64,000 bases of DNA, taken from assembly GCF_040954645.1 (NCBI RefSeq), contig NC_092810.1, positions 9,284,185-9,348,184 of the forward strand. Direction: 5' to 3'. Under the pieces are notes generated by a model that had not been told where the DNA came from, ran no database searches, and worked only from the letters and a program-made list of their open reading frames with translations. The DNA is from Diabrotica undecimpunctata (lineage: Eukaryota > Arthropoda > Insecta > Coleoptera > Chrysomelidae). This document shows, in pieces, positions 43,905-56,164 of this stretch. The position numbers were made by a program, and so were the translations under genes. Numbering within the stretch: the stretch's first letter is position 1; each line of letters starts with the position of its first letter.

Positions 43905-46710
43905 GGGGAGAGTGGTACACAATGACACATTTTTTAGGAAATGTGCTCTAACATCGGAATGCAATCTTCGAAAAAATCTCCATTTAGCGTTTTGTTATCT
44001 GGGTACATTTGTCTATCAAATTTGATAGTTATTATAAGTAAAATATAAATAGTAACTTAAGAAATTTTCATAAATATGAAATACTGAATTTGTTTCAATG
44101 TGTACGACCGGTGGTACAGTTTATGTTTAAACAACTATTAAATACAAAAAAATGTTTAATATTTCTTCAAGTTACCGTACAATAAAATTGTTAAACTCCA
44201 AACCAAATCTATAATAGCAAGATAGTCGTTTGTTTTTTGTATATATGGGTGCTGGCAATAACATACCAAAATCAGATTTCAAACCCATATGAATGTCAGG
44301 AACATCTGGAAAGTAAAATGAATTTCAAACTTTCGTGCTTCTTCTCAAATATGAAATTTTAAATTCATGAGAGTTCACAATTTCCAAAATTTTGGCGACC
44401 TAATGGACGTTCTTCTCAAATTTCACTAACACGAAAGAGTCTTTTAAAATTTCAGTATTTTCAGCAATTGCGTAAGATTCTAAGTCATCATTTTGTTCCT
44501 GCATCATAGGAGAACTTAATTCATCATCTGAAGAGTCGGCCAACTCTAAACTTCCGGAGTCTGTTTCTGAATCACTTTCACCTAACTTGGTCTTTTTTCT
44601 GGGAGAGTCCTTTTTACAGGCTTTTGTGCTGAAAGCTTTACTGATATTTCGTTTCACTTTATTAACTGCTGCTGTTGTCGGAGTTTTCTTACCTTCCGTT
44701 TTATAAGAAAGGTCTTTCATTTCTGGTGTACTAGTTAAAATGACACTTTTCCTTGATTTCCGTCTACGATTTGAATTTTTTCTGGGTGCGGCCTTAGGAA
44801 AACCCCGTATGTCGAATGGGGTAATAAAATAACTTTTTGATGTCGAAGGTATTTCAAGAGTTGAGTTCGGTTCAGTTTCTTGGGTTGTATTAGATGAAGT
44901 AGAAGCTGTATTAACTGAAGATGAAGATACAAATGCATTTTCTTCGTGATTGGTAGAATCTCTTAGTACAACCATAGCTTTTTGTCCGTCATACTTTTCA
45001 AAATCAGTAATCGGTCTGTCAGTAACTGACGATAATAGAAAATCAGTTTCACTAAAAATATGTCTATTAAAAGGGTAGATACCTGTAGATTTGAAGCCGT
45101 TCATAATATTTTCAGGTGTCATTGATTTTGAGTGGGCAATACCAGCACATTCTGCTATTTGGTACAGTGTCATAGGAACGCCGGGGTGGTTAAGAAGCCA
45201 TGAATCAATCGCACTATTGTAATAGTTTTTGAAGGAAAAATAAACTGATTTGTCCAAAGGCTGTATCTTATTGCTTGTATGTGGGGGCAAGGTTAAAACT
45301 ATTATGCCATTAGCTTTTGCTTTTTCTGCTATTTCCAGAGACATATGGGATTCGTGATTGTCATATATTAATAAACACGGGTTTTCTTTTCTAGCACCAG
45401 TATGCTTAATAAAATGATCTAGTACTTGTGTGAATACTTCGGCGGTCATCCATCCACTTGGATTAGCTAATCCTAATGTTCCTGGTGGAGCACCATTTAG
45501 CATAATCGTATTAAACTTTTTACGAGGAAAAACAATGACCGGAGGTAGAAATGTTCCATTTGCTCGAATTATTGCACAAGTAGTAGCGAGTAATCCTCTT
45601 TCGGCGCTTGTGCACTGGTTCAGCTGTTTAACACCTTTTTGTGCCACAACTTTATGTGGTCGTTGGACAGTCGTAGTAGCAGTTTCGTGTAAATTGTAGA
45701 TGCGAATATCTTCAACAATTGATGGATATTTTACGTATATTTGCTCCAAATTTACGAAAAACCGGTCAACATTGGGTTTTGTAAATGAAGTAAGCCTTGA
45801 CAGTGAACATCCTTCTGGCTTTCTGAGGCTTAATGATGAATTTCTTTTTATAAATGCCCTTAACCAATCTTTGCTTGCACATTTGTTGGCCTTCCAAGAG
45901 TCTGGCATAGTGATATTGTTTTTAGCAGCCATGTCATACGCCTATTCTCTAACTTTTAGAGTATTCAACCCAAAAGCCATTTTGCTACAGTTCTTAATAT
46001 AATCACACATCGACGTCTCATGCTCTGTGTTAAATACTAATCTAACAGCATAATTTAGCTCCATTTTTGCATTTGGATCATTTTTTTTCTTTTAGAACGT
46101 ATCGCCTTAATGTGCTAACATTTACGCCAAACATATCTGCCGCAACGCGAAGTGCAGTTCCATTTTTTTTAACCTCTGTGACTGCTGCCGCCATTTGTTC
46201 ACTTGTAAATTTGGCTCTGGATCTTTCTTTCTTCCTCCTTACCATGGTACACCTGCAATAAAATGCCATTGTTATAGAATAATTCAGTATGGTACACAAT
46301 GAAACATGTGTCATTGTGTACCACCACTGTATGTTTCAATGTGTACTACCACAGGTTTAAAGTTTCAGTTGGATGTAAACAGAAAACCCGGCAATTATTG
46401 GCAACGATATTTATAGGTTAAAAGGCATTCATCACAAGTATTGTAACGACATTATATACGAAAATAAAAACTATTTATTTATAGGCAACATACCTTTTTA
46501 TAAACGCTTCAGTTTTTAAATCTCAGGCACACAAAACAATAAAACACGTCGTATAATGTTTACTACTCCGAATATCAAAGCGAACTACTGGCGGCAGACG
46601 CAATGCATTATGGAGTATCCGTTGAAGCGCTAGTGGCAATGTGGCGGCAAATTTGATTTAGTTAATAACAGTGTTTCATTGTGTACTATGTGTCAATGTG
46701 TATGTGTGTA
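43903..46710. mobile_element. pogo/Tigger-type element with TA duplication
   Basis: TA at 43903-43904 and 46709-46710. Left end GGGGAGAGTGGTACACAATG; right end, read inward, CACACATACACATTGACACA. Joining the flanks at one TA restores the Tc1 reading LRKIDC-TTKIKM in frame, fixing the boundaries. It is 2.80 kb. The motif GGTACACAATG or close variants recur at 43916, 44094, 46292, 46312, 46331 and 46676. Confidence 0.88.
44400..46245 (-). pseudogene. Tigger/pogo-type DDE_1 transposase, inactivated
   Basis: From ATG 46245 (minus): MVRRKKERSRAKFTSEQMAA, a pipsqueak-type helix-turn-helix. After a one-base shift near 46075 and a TAG near 45957, a 510-codon open part starts at 45932 with the CENP-B-like second DNA-binding region and the DDE_1 domain: IYNLHETATTTVQ where the first catalytic Asp is His (residue 82), LLIYDNHESHMS (Asp191), SNKIQPLDKSVY (Asp227). 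A long basic/Ser-rich tail follows to the stop at 44400. Three independent lesions, although the frame is otherwise well kept. Confidence 0.88.
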
Positions 46711-47400
46711 CAGTCGATTTTGCGCAGTCCAACTTTGCAAATGGTCCATAAATTTTCGATGGGTTCTTATTTTTGAAAAATTTCATCATTTGCTTTAACT
46801 TGTGACAGCAGAGTCTTGTTGAAGAATCGCTCCTCCATAAGGTTGATATTTTTGGAGTTCTGTGTTCAAACGTTGTTCCAACATGGATTTGTATTTTTGG
46901 TTGTTCAGGTTGTTCATCATGTCTTCGATTGGTACCAAAGATCCGACCCCCATGTATGAAAAACATCCCCAAAACATTTTTTTGACTGGATGTTTTACAG
47001 TTTGATCAATATGAGATGGTGTAAGGTTTTCATTTTCAGACTTCATGACAAATTTCGACCGCTGTTCCTGAACTATAAAGTGAGTTTCATCTATAAATAG
47101 GACTTTTCTCCAGTCGTCCAGAGTTAGAGTATTTCTTGACCCACGATAGCCTTTGTTTCTTCATTCCTTCAGTTAGAAGCTGTTTTTCTGAACAGTTGAG
47201 TCATGAATCACTACACTTGATGCTGCTAGATCTTGTTGGAGCTTTTGGCTTGCTTTTCTTGGGTCCAATTTGCTGTTTCGAAGTATCTTTCATCTGCTGG
47301 TGTAGTTTTTCTCTTTCTTCCGCATTTTTCTAATCTTTTCACATCCATTGAACCCGTTTCTCGTTTACGCTTCAAAACAACACAAACTTAGTGGGAAATA
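46711..47400 (-). pseudogene. Tc1-like transposase, main part
   Basis: Minus strand: LDDWRKVLFIDETHFIVQ (first Asp), HPVKKMFWGCFSYMGVGSL, YGGAILQQDSAV (second Asp) and EPIENLWTICK (Glu), ending at the Tigger insertion. The N-terminal half (47140-47400) is frameshifted. The gene continues at 43904. Confidence 0.82.
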
Positions 47401-48023
47401 TCCTAAAACACCTCAAATAAAAGGCAGAGAAAAGTCATGTTATGTTTTCAATGCTTGGTCAGTTGTAAAATGTGTGGACAGTGTTGCCAACTGTGAATAT
47501 TGAAAAACACTATCTCTTCCAACACCGGGCACACCTTTTGTTTGGTACCGTAGTTCTAGTATATCCAGCGATCTTGTGTCAAGGCTTTAAGTACATGAGA
47601 TTAGGTTCTATCGAAGCTACATTACTTTACTGAATGTTCGTCTGTAGGACCCTGATCGTTTACGGCCTATTTTGGGAAGAGATTATGTCTGCAAGTTTCC
47701 TTTATATTTTTCTTGTTAACCTCGACTCTTCAACATTTTATTTTCGCGAATTGGGACAAAATACTGTCAGACCAGTACCATGTATCGCCTGGGCACGATG
47801 GTCCTACACCACGGGATTGGGGAGCGCAGTAATCGCAAAACAAATCTTGGCGTGATATAAGCCAGTTGTTGGTGTGGCTTTCTGGTAATTTATCGATTGA
47901 GAACTGTGTGTCAATCAACAAATCTACGGTTAGTGACATATCTGTAGTACTTATGCGTTGGTCTTTGTTGATTTGCGGATGTTTATTTGGTTAAACCGTA
48001 TTCAGTATTGTCTATATACATAT
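47401..48023. other. No gene recognised
   Basis: Mixed sequence without a clear Tc1 left end or other feature. Confidence 0.35.
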
Positions 48024-48115
48024 AGGACGGTTCCTATTGACTTTTCCATAGGACGTTCCCTATTGACTTTTCCATAGGACGTTCCCTATTGACTTTTTCA
48101 TAGGACGTTCTCTAT
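48024..48115. repeat. 26-bp tandem repeat, about 3.4 copies
   Basis: AGGACGTTCCCTATTGACTT plus TTCCAT repeats at 48024, 48050, 48076 and 48102 with one or two changes per copy. Confidence 0.93.
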
Positions 48116-48139
48116 AACATATATTAACTTTCATTAACT

Positions 48140-48600
48140 ATGTAGATTATGGCAAGCACTGGAAAGCTCATTTATTAATAATACACTCGTGAAAACAACA
48201 CAAGGATTCCATAACTATCTTCGATCAAAAATAAAGATTTAATTCTACGAGAACTTTAGGATAAGGGACTAAGACAAGGATGCACTTTAGCTCGAACATT
48301 GTTCAAAATCTACCTGAGTGAAGCACTGAAGGTATGGAGGAGATCATGTTCTGGAATGGGCATACCATTAAACTACGAAACAGCCCTGTATACACTTCAT
48401 TTCATGGAGGATCAACTAGTCATAGCACATAATCTGGAAGATCTGCAATTCATGACAAAGATATTTTCAGCCATCTGAGCGAAAAAAACGAGGAAGACCG
48501 AAAACAACATGCACTTACTTAATGGAGTCCAAAAGGCAATGCCAGGGATATACAGATTGAACCAATTTAAAACGGAACATACAATTTAATATATGTCTGT
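48140..48600 (+). pseudogene. LINE RT fragment
   Basis: LWQALESSFINNTLVKT, a damaged RQGCT box, LFKIYLSEALKVWRRSC and YTLHFMEDQLVIAHNLED, where FADD has become FMED. It ends near IYRLNQFKTEHT. Stops throughout. A sequence matching the last phrase occurs inverted at about 51600-51660. Confidence 0.75.
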
Positions 48601-48714
48601 TTGAACTGCATTTGAAATAGTGGACCAATATAAAACTTGGACAAAAATAAATCCATACCCGGTGATAGACATTGTATAAAATATCGTTTAACTATCTGTC
48701 TCCTTTAAAGGAAA

Positions 48715-51412
48715 AAGGAGCTTGCCTAATAGTCGGAGAGATAGAGCCGAAATTTTGAACTGATCAGTAATATGACATTTCTCTATTGGAATATATTCAT
48801 TGTAACTGGGTTAAGACTTTGCCTTACAGGCGGACGCCCCTCGTGGTACAGGGGGTGGCTATACAGGGATGAAGTTGCCTTTTTTTTTCGGAAAAATTAA
48901 CGATCGATAATATGGCTGAACATTTGCCCAGAGTAAGATCTTGGTATAACTAGACGAAATCCCAAAGGGCGGACGCGAGAGTGGATACATAAGGGGTGGT
49001 GGACAGGGGTGAGGTTGCAATTTTTTGGGGAAAAATTAACGATAAGTAATATGTCCGCCATTTTCATGGCTCATTATTTAGCCCCTAAAAACTCTAAATA
49101 TAAAAGGGCGGACAGCTGGGTTGGTACAGAGAGCCATAAAACGGGGTCAAATGTACCACTTGCCTGCGCATTTTAGGTCTCGGTAACAATTTTCAAACTG
49201 ATTTTATTATGATATTTTTATACCGATTGATTTGAAAATTTGTATGCTCACTTCTGTTACTATTCTGAAAAGCGTCAAGTAGAGTTTTCCTCAAAATTTT
49301 CCAAAAAAATTTCCGTAAATGAAAATTTTCGTAATTTTTTGAGGTAAAATCTAATTTGTAGAATCCTTTCAATTTTCTGTCAGTTATACCATGATTTTTT
49401 TCCAAAAATATTCAAACGATTTTTCCGATAAGAAAAAAAAAATTAGAAAAACTTTAAAAATTTCGTCATTTTTCTCACTCTCATTGATGTCATCACATTC
49501 ATCATCTTCGTAACTTTCACTTTCAATAATATCACATTCATTATCTGCTTCATTTTCAATCACTACTTCTCGAACTGATTCTGGCATCTGAGGTCCACTA
49601 AATCATTTGAATTTATATGTTTCATCTTCAAACTCCCAACCATGTTCTTCAACAATCAATTCTGTTGGTACTTTTTTATGAGCATTTGTCCAAATATTTG
49701 AAATATAATGAGCTCGCAGTAGATGTTGGTGTAATTCATCTTGACATGGTGGTAACCTTGAAGCATCGAAATTTTTTAGTTTTTTTTTAAGGCTCCTTCA
49801 CATCATGCAACTTATACTGCCGGTTAAATAGTGAAACTCTGACATCGTTTACTTTTCTTTTTGGAATTGTTCTCGTCAGTCCTGTTCCATATAAGTGACA
49901 TATGAAAGTTTCTAAGGTTTCAAAAACTTCATTACAATCGAAGTCAGTTTCACCAAGTTGAATAAAAGCATCTTGATACTTATAACATTTAGCGCATGCG
50001 TCTAGAATAACTGATCTAAATGAACGCGCATCATTATTATTTTAATATTTTAAAATATTAATGATGCAAAATTAATGTCCAAACAGAATTTGTAAAATTA
50101 TAATTAACTAATGAAAAAAAATTCAATCAATTTGAAAGTTAAAAAAAATATTGAAAATATCTACAAAGTAAATTTCAAAACTTAAAAAATTGATAATTCC
50201 ACTATTAAATTGATTTTTATTAATAATTATTTGTAAAATGTTAAAGGAATTCTACAAATTGAATTTTACCTATTGATAAATAGAAATAAATATTGATATT
50301 GCTAAATAATTTGTAATTGATTATTAATGTAATAATAAATCAAATTTTTCTTATATCTGAACAATCATTATTTATGCAATATAAATTTAAAAACCTTTTT
50401 ATTGTAATAAAAAATAAGTAAAATTACTATTTGTTATACCAAAAATATTTAATAGTTAACATTATAAAATTACTTTAATTTAATAAAATATCAAATATCA
50501 AACATTTATTCAATTAAAAATTAATTCGTAAAATATTTATATTTAAGAAAAAAAATGTGATTTGTAAAGTAAATATGACTTTAGTTTGAAAAAAAAAACA
50601 TTATCATAATATCATTTTAAAACTACAAAATATTCTATAAAAGATTCAGACGATGACGTAGAGTTTTATCAAATGTTTTAGAAAAGTTTTTCTAATTTTT
50701 TTTTCTTATCGGAAAAATCGTTTGAATATTTTTGGAAAAAAATCATGGTATAACTGACAGAAAATCGAAAGGATTCTACAAATTAGATTTTACCTCAAAA
50801 AATTACGAAAATTTTCATTTACGGAAATTTTTTTGGAAAATTTTGAGGAAAACTCTACTTGACGCTTTTCAGAATAGTAACAGAAGTGAGCATACACATT
50901 TTCAAATCAATCGGTATAAAAATATCATAATAAAATCAGTTTGAAAATTGTTACCTAGACCTAAAATGCGCAGGCAAGTGGTACATTTGACCCCGTTTTA
51001 TGGCTCTCTGTACCAACCCAGCTGTCCGCCCTTTTATATTTAGAGTTTTTAGGGGCTAAATAATGAGCCATGAAAATGGCGGACATATTACTTATCGTTA
51101 ATTTTTCCCCAAAAAATTGCAACCTCACCCCTGTCCGCCACCCCTTATGTATCCACTCTCGCGTCCGCCCTTTGGGATTTCGTCTAGTTATACCAAGATC
51201 TTACTCTGGGCAAATGTTCAGCCATATTATCGATCGTTAATTTTTCCGAAAAAAAAAGGCAACTTCATCCCTGTATAGCCACCCCCTGTACCACGACGGG
51301 CGTCCGCCTGTAAGGCAAAGTCTTAACCCAGTTACAATGAATATATTCCAATAGAGAAATGTCATATTACTGATCAGTTCAAAATTTCAGATCTATCTCT
51401 TGGACTATAAGG
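48715..51412. mobile_element. Foldback element with about 740-bp arms and cargo
   Basis: Left arm 48715-49455 and right arm about 50684-51412 are near-perfect inverted repeats (for example GCGGACAGCTGGGTTGGTAC at 49108 and its complement near 51010). Spacer 49456-50683 holds a decayed gene on the minus strand and very AT-rich DNA. No transposase is present. The target duplication is not clear. Confidence 0.88.
49384..50035 (-). pseudogene. Decayed cargo gene of the foldback element
   Basis: Minus strand from 50035: SFRSVILDACAKCYKYQDAF, FETFICHLYG, RKVNDVRVSLFNRQY, then LPPCQDELHQHLLRAHYISN, WTNAHKK, WEFEDETYKFKWFSGPQMPE and an acidic Glu/Asp/Ser tail to about 49384. Stops and frameshifts separate the pieces (about 49790 and 49610). 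I have seen similar hypothetical proteins in arthropod and cnidarian mobile DNA, but cannot name the family. Confidence 0.5.
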
Positions 51413-51589
51413 AAGCGATAAGTGGTTTGACAGCATAATAACTGCTTGTTTAGTCTAGTTTTTTCAGTGATTCTAGGCAACTTATTTGGGTGGAGTTTTG
51501 ACTTGTTCTTGAATGAGTTCCGAATCCAGCAGCCCGCTGAAGTATTGGATTTTTATAATATAATTATTTGACAACCTTTTGTTGGCCAA

Positions 51590-51700
51590 CCACCTAGAGC
51601 GGAGTTGAGCCGAAATACATTGATTTCGTATGTTCCGTTTTAAATTCGTTCAATCTGTATATGTTAACTTTCAAGATAAGTAGAAGATAAAATTGATTAT
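51590..51700 (-). pseudogene. Short LINE RT scrap
   Basis: Minus strand: YRLNEFKTEHTKSMYFGSTPL-like, the same phrase as at 48555-48595. Possibly part of the same LINE, interrupted by the foldback element. Confidence 0.4.
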
Positions 51701-51929
51701 AAAGTGAGCTGTTTTTCAGTGAATTTCTTTTCAACATTGGCATAGGCACTTCCGCATTGGTCAGAAATGAAAGCAAGCCTACGTTCGATGATATTGTTCT
51801 AAAGCTATTTTACGTATAAACCTATATTTCGAATAAACGTATTTTAAACTGAAATTAATGTTAATTCCCAATAAAAATACTAATACATTCGCTGAGTAAT
51901 ATCAATGTATCTACACTATCCGAGTGACA

Positions 51930-52199
51930 TGTGTGTTCCAGTGGAACGGTGAGACCCAAATGTCCAAAGATCAAACCGGTCACACTCCGTAATGGAGTGG
52001 TACCTATCTGACCCCCCAAGCTGTAACCAACCACCTCTCCCCATCGCAGGACATAACGAATGAGGAGGCTTTTGTACTGAGCGTTACTTGGGATGCCCTA
52101 GGTAATGGAACATCCTCTGTTTTACTTAATGTGGTTAAGCCACCTGATTTTAGAGGTAGCTATAAGAGCTTTTCTCACTATGAATGACTGAAGTTAATT
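51930..52199. other. GC-richer block next to LINE ORF1 relic
   Basis: Non-coding, with phrases such as GGTACCTATCTGACCCCCC. Texture resembles 32430-33130. Probably LINE-derived. Confidence 0.3.
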
Positions 52200-53400
52200 T
52201 TTACATGACTTTGGATTTGTGTGCCAAAATGTGTGTTCCGGACACAATCTTCTGAATCACTGAAACAATCTTCAGCATATCATTTCCCGTTTTGATCCTA
52301 AGTATTCCATAGTGACCAGACGATCTGGTGTAGGAATTACTTGGTGTTCGATTCCTTTTTTCACTAGAATAGCCGTATCTCTTGATGTGGTCCTGTAGTA
52401 ATTTCTGTAGATACATAGCTCCGAGACTGGCTATAAGGATTGCTGTTTCAGAATTGACCACGAATTTTGGTTCTTTTGGCTGTTGTGTCTTCCTGGCTGC
52501 TTGTGCGTAGCTGACATATTCTGTTACTGGTGCACTTTGTATGCTTCTGCTTCTTGATTGTGTAGCATTTTTCTTTTTGAGTGCCTTTGAACAACCCCTG
52601 TAATTTGCTGCATGGGCTTCGCCACAGTTTGTACATTTTTGGTCAGTGTTTCTGTTTTTTTTTTGGCATTCTTTGCTTAAATGATTTTCTCCACACTTGA
52701 CAAATCTTAAGCCGCAGTGACAGGCCTTTTATCCATGGAAGAATCCCTCACAATTGTAGCACTGCATTACTTCCTTATTATTTTTAATTATATCTTCTAC
52801 ATATGTCCTCATGTAGCAGACATCGGTGATTTTTTTCATTTTTTGGTCGTCTTCCTCATTGATGGTGACTAGGAAAAGTGGTATTCGTTTTTTGTCTTTT
52901 TTTTTGATGTCATGTTTGATGCCTTGGTGGTGTCATTGCCTTTTTCGTTCAGTTCTTTTTGAATGAATTTTATGTCGTTTCCGACAGTCCTTTTATCACG
53001 ACTCGTTTGGTTTTTTCAACATCACGTCCACTCTATTTTATTGTTTTCGTTATATTCCTCCAACACTTTAATCATGTTTAGGTAGCCGTCTCTATTATTT
53101 GTTAGGATGACGATCGATCTGCCAGATTTGGCAACTTTGTTTGTCGAGTCTATTCCTTTCTCTGCTGCTTTTTGGAAAATATCTTGTCTTTTTCCTACCA
53201 TCTTAAGAATGATCGCCAATGGTTTGATCGCAGCATTCTTCGGTTGTTCTTTTTCTGCTGTTTTTCAGCGCTTTCTTTTTATGCCGTTGGTTTGTGCGCA
53301 ATTTTCTTCATTTTTTTTACTGTCTCAGTTTTTGTTTCCACTACAGTGTCGTGATTGTTCTCTTTTTCTTGTTGTTTTTTTAGAATGCATTATTTGCAGT
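52200..53400 (-). pseudogene. Jockey-type LINE ORF1 (Gag-like) relic
   Basis: Minus strand: KRQDIFQKAAEKGIDSTNKV, IVILTNNRDGYLNMIKVLEE, VVIKGL, a PRE_C2HC-like stretch (LFLVTINEED), zinc knuckles (CYNCEGFFHG, CGLRFVKCGENHLSKEC, CTNCGEAHAANYRGC) and a C-terminus with RICQLRTSSQ and LIASLGAMYLQKLLQDH. Knuckle spacing and order are those of nucleic-acid-binding ORF1 proteins of Jockey-type LINEs. Many shifts. Confidence 0.8.
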
Positions 53401-54502
53401 TCTATACGGACTGTTGAGGTGATTTTACAAGCATGTTTTTTTGAAGGACTCGTCTTGGACTCGAAAATAATAGTAATAAGAATACTTTGGTGTGTACTAT
53501 CTTTTTTTATTACTACTAAAACGTTAATTAGTACGTTATTATATAAATACTAGATTCACTTCTACTCCTACGTATAAATATTGCAAAGAAAAACATCACG
53601 ATAACTGCGAATTAACGGCACAATAAATAAATCATTTAAAAATAAATCTTAATCACAGAACTCGGCTTGTTGTAATGTTATCTTAGCAAAATTAATAAAA
53701 GATTAGTACCTTGTACAGGTCGGTAGAGTGATTTATAATATTAAAAGAATTTAACACTATTAAAGGAAATTCCACGACAGTCTTAATCACATTATTACTT
53801 GAGACTATTAAAGGTGTGTCCGTTCTGAACGAATGGTTTAATAGGAACAGTGAGAACCGGTTGTATCTTTTTCGAGTACCTTCTCCTGTCGGAGATCGTT
53901 AACAATTTTGGCAAATTGTTCGAGCCTAAGCCAGTCCAATGTCGTATGTTTTTAAGCTAGAGGAACTGTCTTCCTGGTCCACTTTTATCCTCGATAATAA
54001 CTTCGATTACGAGCTATAGAAAATTATATCTGTTGTTTCTCATTACGTATCTGAGATATGCAGTTTTTCGCTTTTTTAGGATTTCAATGAGCTCACGTTC
54101 TCTGTTCATTCGGTGGGGAACTTCCAAGTTGGTGGTGTGGGACAACATAAGGTTACACGAACTTCACTTCTGTATTATTGCTCTATCAGAAAGCGGTACG
54201 AAATTGAGTACCGATCAAGCTGTTTTAGGGCCTATTATAATACCGACACCATGAGAGTATTTAAAAGTACTAAAAATAGTTGTTCACTTAGACTTTTCCG
54301 CTCTTGAGCCATCTTGTTTCACTTATTCGAAGAATATTTATTCCTAGCCTGCATATAATTTGATTTAGGTTAAAATTTAATTGATATAAATTGTTTTTTT
54401 AAAGGTATAGAATTGTAAGTTGGTAACAGTTTTTTAACTGTCTGTTTGACAGCTGTCAAGTGATTTATGTTAAGTTCGGTTTGGCACTTCAGCATGAATA
54501 GA
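53401..54502. other. No gene recognised
   Basis: Includes 53560-54300, with short frames (for example LRLFRS) of no known family. Some phrases look like regulatory or LTR-like DNA, but no terminal duplication was found. Confidence 0.35.
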
Positions 54503-55322
54503 CTTGACGCCAGTGGCGGCTGGTGTGGTAAAATTTTGGGTAGGCCAATCCAGCAAATTACATATAGCTATGTGTAACCAGTGGCGGATCCAGAGGGAGG
54601 AGTCACGGGGTCATGGGGGCATGACCCCACCTCCTTAAAAATATTTGAAAACCCACTTATCCTATTGGTGGTAAGACTAAAAGTGACCTTGCATCAGAGA
54701 AAAGTAATCACCCTTAAGATCCATGAGCTCCCCAAAAAAATTTCTGTAGACGCCAGTGTATGTAATACATATTTTTGTGTGTGTGAGAGTTGGAATCTTT
54801 TTTTCAAATTTTACGAATTTTTTAAAATTTATTTGGGCAACCGTGCAATTGTTTGCAATTGTGTTGTTTATTTACAAATATGTTTCATAATCATAATTTA
54901 AAAGAAAATTTATATTATAATTCGATAATTACGTTACAAGTGACAACGATGGTCGGCGTAGGCCCGATCGTCTGGTGCCTAAACAGCAAGCATAAACACG
55001 ACAATATAAATCGTTGTCCGGCAAGCTGCTTAACTTCAAACGCTTTTTGTACGGGGATCTTATGTGAGCTGGGTCGGCCAGTCCCGATCGGGCCTATTAA
55101 TGATATTTAAAATGCCTGAATACGATTGGATGCTTTCTGTGGTAATATAATAACATAGTTGTTTTAACGGACGCTAATTTATTGAGTGATTTAGTACATT
55201 TAAAAGTTATTTACATACATTAAAATAATTTTTGAATATGTCTTTCAATTTTAAAGCTCTTAAGATTATTGGGTAGGCCCGGCCTATCCTGCCTACCCCC
55301 AAAAGCCGCCACTGCTTGACGC
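54503..55322. mobile_element. Short non-autonomous hAT with perfect 8-bp duplication
   Basis: CTTGACGC at 54503-54510 and 55315-55322. The element (54511-55314) begins CAGTGGCGGCTGG and ends GCCGCCACTG. A second hAT-like end CAGTGGCGGATCCAG at 54580 lies inside, so another relic may be nested. It interrupts the transposase fragment that starts at 55315. Confidence 0.92.
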
Positions 55323-55620
55323 CCGAACAACGCTTCCACATTGTACAAATTTATTTTGAAAATTGTGGTTTTGTTCGAAATACGTATTGCGTGGTACGTC
55401 CATTTTATGGTCATCATAATAGTCCATCAGAGCAAGTAATTCCATTAACTATGGAACGTTTTTGCACCACGTTTACTCTAAATGATAATATGCATCCACA
55501 CACACGTTGTACAGTGCTTACAGAAGAAGTTGTAGCTGCTGTAGAGCTTAGCATACAGGAAGACCCGAATCAGTCTATCTGCCATTGTGCATAGCAGTTG
55601 GATACGTGTCCATCCACTTT
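55315..55620 (+). pseudogene. IS630/mariner-type transposase N-terminal fragment
   Basis: TPEQRFHIVQIYFENCGFVR, RPFYGHHNSPSE, MERFCTTFTLND, EEVVAAVELSIQEDPNQSI: the first 95 residues of a widespread insect transposase of this superfamily. It ends at a TAG near 55594, and no catalytic domain follows. The hAT at 54511 inserted at its 5' end. Confidence 0.75.
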
Positions 55621-55639
55621 ATGGACGATTTTTCAAATC

Positions 55640-56160
55640 CAGTCAATCCAAATCAAAATCAAAATATATGAGTACATTTATGTTAGTGATGAGTTTACGT
55701 GTACCCTCCTAAATACATCCCGGATGATTGCACCTCATTAACACCTTAAATTTTTGTCATAAATCTCATCTAAACGACAACAAAAAAACGTTTAACTCTA
55801 TAAGAATATTTTCACAAACAACTTAAATAAATTTACATAATTATATATATAAAAAAAAACATATACAATTAATGTATGCAGATTATTTATTATTAAATAT
55901 ACATTCAACACATTTATTAGAAGAAGTAATGCGTAGTAGTTAGTGAGATAATCTCACTAAAACAAAAAACCGAAAGGATATAGAAATGGATCTTTAGATA
56001 AGATAGGCTTTCAAGTTGTGGTCTGTGAAAGGCTGACTGCTTGCGAGTGAGTGAAATCGACTGCCCCTGATTCTCCTACACACTCTCACGTTGATGTTTT
56101 CGGTAAAACTTCCGTTTCGTCGACGGGTGTTGGTTGACTGTTTACTGATCCAGTGGTAAA
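55640..56160. other. AT-rich, no gene recognised
   Basis: No open frame or repeat end supported. Confidence 0.4.
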
Positions 56161-56164
56161 ATAA

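Noticed and set aside
48024..48115. Possible CRISPR-like array
   Set aside because: The repeats are directly adjacent 26-mers without spacers; a simple tandem repeat.
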